This document shows, piece by piece, positions 5,019 to 5,467 of a stretch of 5,467 nt of DNA; position 1 is the stretch's first letter; every line of letters begins with the position of its first letter. The stretch is from NCBI GenBank assembly GCA_028872975.1, contig JAGWNV010000190.1, positions 1 to 5,467 on the forward strand, given 5' to 3'. This stretch comes from Acidobacteriota bacterium (lineage in GTDB: Bacteria; Actinomycetota; Acidimicrobiia; Acidimicrobiales; UBA8190). The translations under genes were made by a program, and so were the position numbers. The notes below the pieces were generated by a model that saw nothing but the letters and a program-made list of their open reading frames with translations, ran no database searches and had not been told where the DNA came from.

Positions 5019-5467
5019 TCAGGCCTTCGTGGCCACGAAGCGGACCACGGCGCCGGCCAGACCGGGCCGGACGCGGGCCCGGGCGACGGCGGGGTCGGAA
5101 GCGAGGAGCGCGTCGAGCTCGCCCCGGCGCAGCAGCGTCTGGAACCGCTTCGGGTGGTGCAGAGGCGCGCCGGCCACGATGTCGAATCCGACGAACCGAC
5201 CCCCGGATCGAAGGACGCGCATCGCCTCTCGCACGGTCCGCCGCCAGTCGCCGGTGTGGTGGAGCATCAGGAACGACAGGACGAAGTCGAAACTGCCGTC
5301 GGCGAAGGGAAGGCTGTTCGCATCCGCCTCCTGCACGGTGACCCTCGACGCGAACGCCTCCAGGGCCTGGGCGGCCGCCGCGCACATCTCGGGGTCGACG
5401 TCGGTGACCACGAGGCGCAGGTCGGGCGTGGCGCCGACCAGGTGATGGGCCATGGCGCCGGCGCCGG
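5019..5467 (-). CDS. class I SAM-dependent methyltransferase, C-terminal part (N-terminus outside window)
   Basis: About 149 residues of a Rossmann-fold methyltransferase of the UbiE/Methyltransf_11 type; the start is beyond the window. The edge cuts through motif I, so the visible protein opens with GAGAMAHHLV, part of the glycine-rich SAM loop. Next come the acidic strand-2 end VVTDVDPEM (ribose-binding Asp), motif EADANSLPFADGSFDFVLS (adenine contact and strand 4) with the LMLHH turn, and the strand-5 region RVLRSGGRFVGFDI. The ATG at 5453 lies inside motif I and cannot be the true start. The C-terminal tail (LHHPKRFQTLLRRGEL onward) gives no substrate clue. It may share a transcript with pncA downstream, though hairpins lie between them. 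The methyl acceptor is unknown; nothing specific to menaquinone or ubiquinone methylases is seen. Confidence 0.88.
   Translation of the reverse strand, partial: GAGAMAHHLVGATPDLRLVVTDVDPEMCAAAAQALEAFASRVTVQEADANSLPFADGSFDFVLSFLMLHHTGDWRRTVREAMRVLRSGGRFVGFDIVAGAPLHHPKRFQTLLRRGELDALLASDPAVARARVRPGLAGAVVRFVATKA

Overview
The window is G+C-rich, and third codon positions in the real genes are almost all G or C. GTG starts are frequent, and one gene combines DUF1707, DUF2510, RDD and DUF4190 modules, domains typical of Actinobacteria. I infer a high-GC actinobacterium. The style would suit Acidimicrobiia or a related deep lineage, but the sequence alone does not fix the class.

Layout. Positions 2-1087 (+) hold the C-terminal part of a PaaI-type hotdog thioesterase, then 12 bp later a complete alpha/beta-hydrolase. 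A 33-bp gap follows. It carries a good SigA-like promoter (TTGAAT, 17 bp, GATAAT) directly before a GTG-started gene with no Shine-Dalgarno, so that gene looks leaderless. The gene (1121 onward) encodes a DUF1707-DUF2510-RDD membrane protein. Its DUF4190 C-terminal module lies in the -1 frame, and the frame change maps to a seven-C run at 2044-2050 that is followed by a small stem-loop. After about 100 bp with a weak hairpin comes a two-gene RNA-repair operon (+): archease (2436-2888) and the RNA ligase rtcB (2885-4327), joined by an ATGA overlap.

On the minus strand, converging on rtcB with only 10 bp between stops, is a pncA-like nicotinamidase (4338-4949). Upstream of it is the C-terminal part of a class I SAM-dependent methyltransferase that runs off the window end (5019-5467). 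The 69 bp between these two genes are packed with inverted repeats.

How the genes work together: only archease and RtcB are a clear functional pair, since archease activates RtcB guanylylation and turnover for RNA ligation. The hotdog thioesterase and hydrolase may be co-transcribed, but nothing ties them to a pathway. Nicotinamidase feeds NAD salvage. The strongest candidate for something unusual is the frame-disrupted four-domain membrane protein, which is either a programmed -1 frameshift, a phase-variable C tract, or a one-base sequencing error or mutation. I saw no RNA gene, CRISPR array, insertion sequence or integration site.
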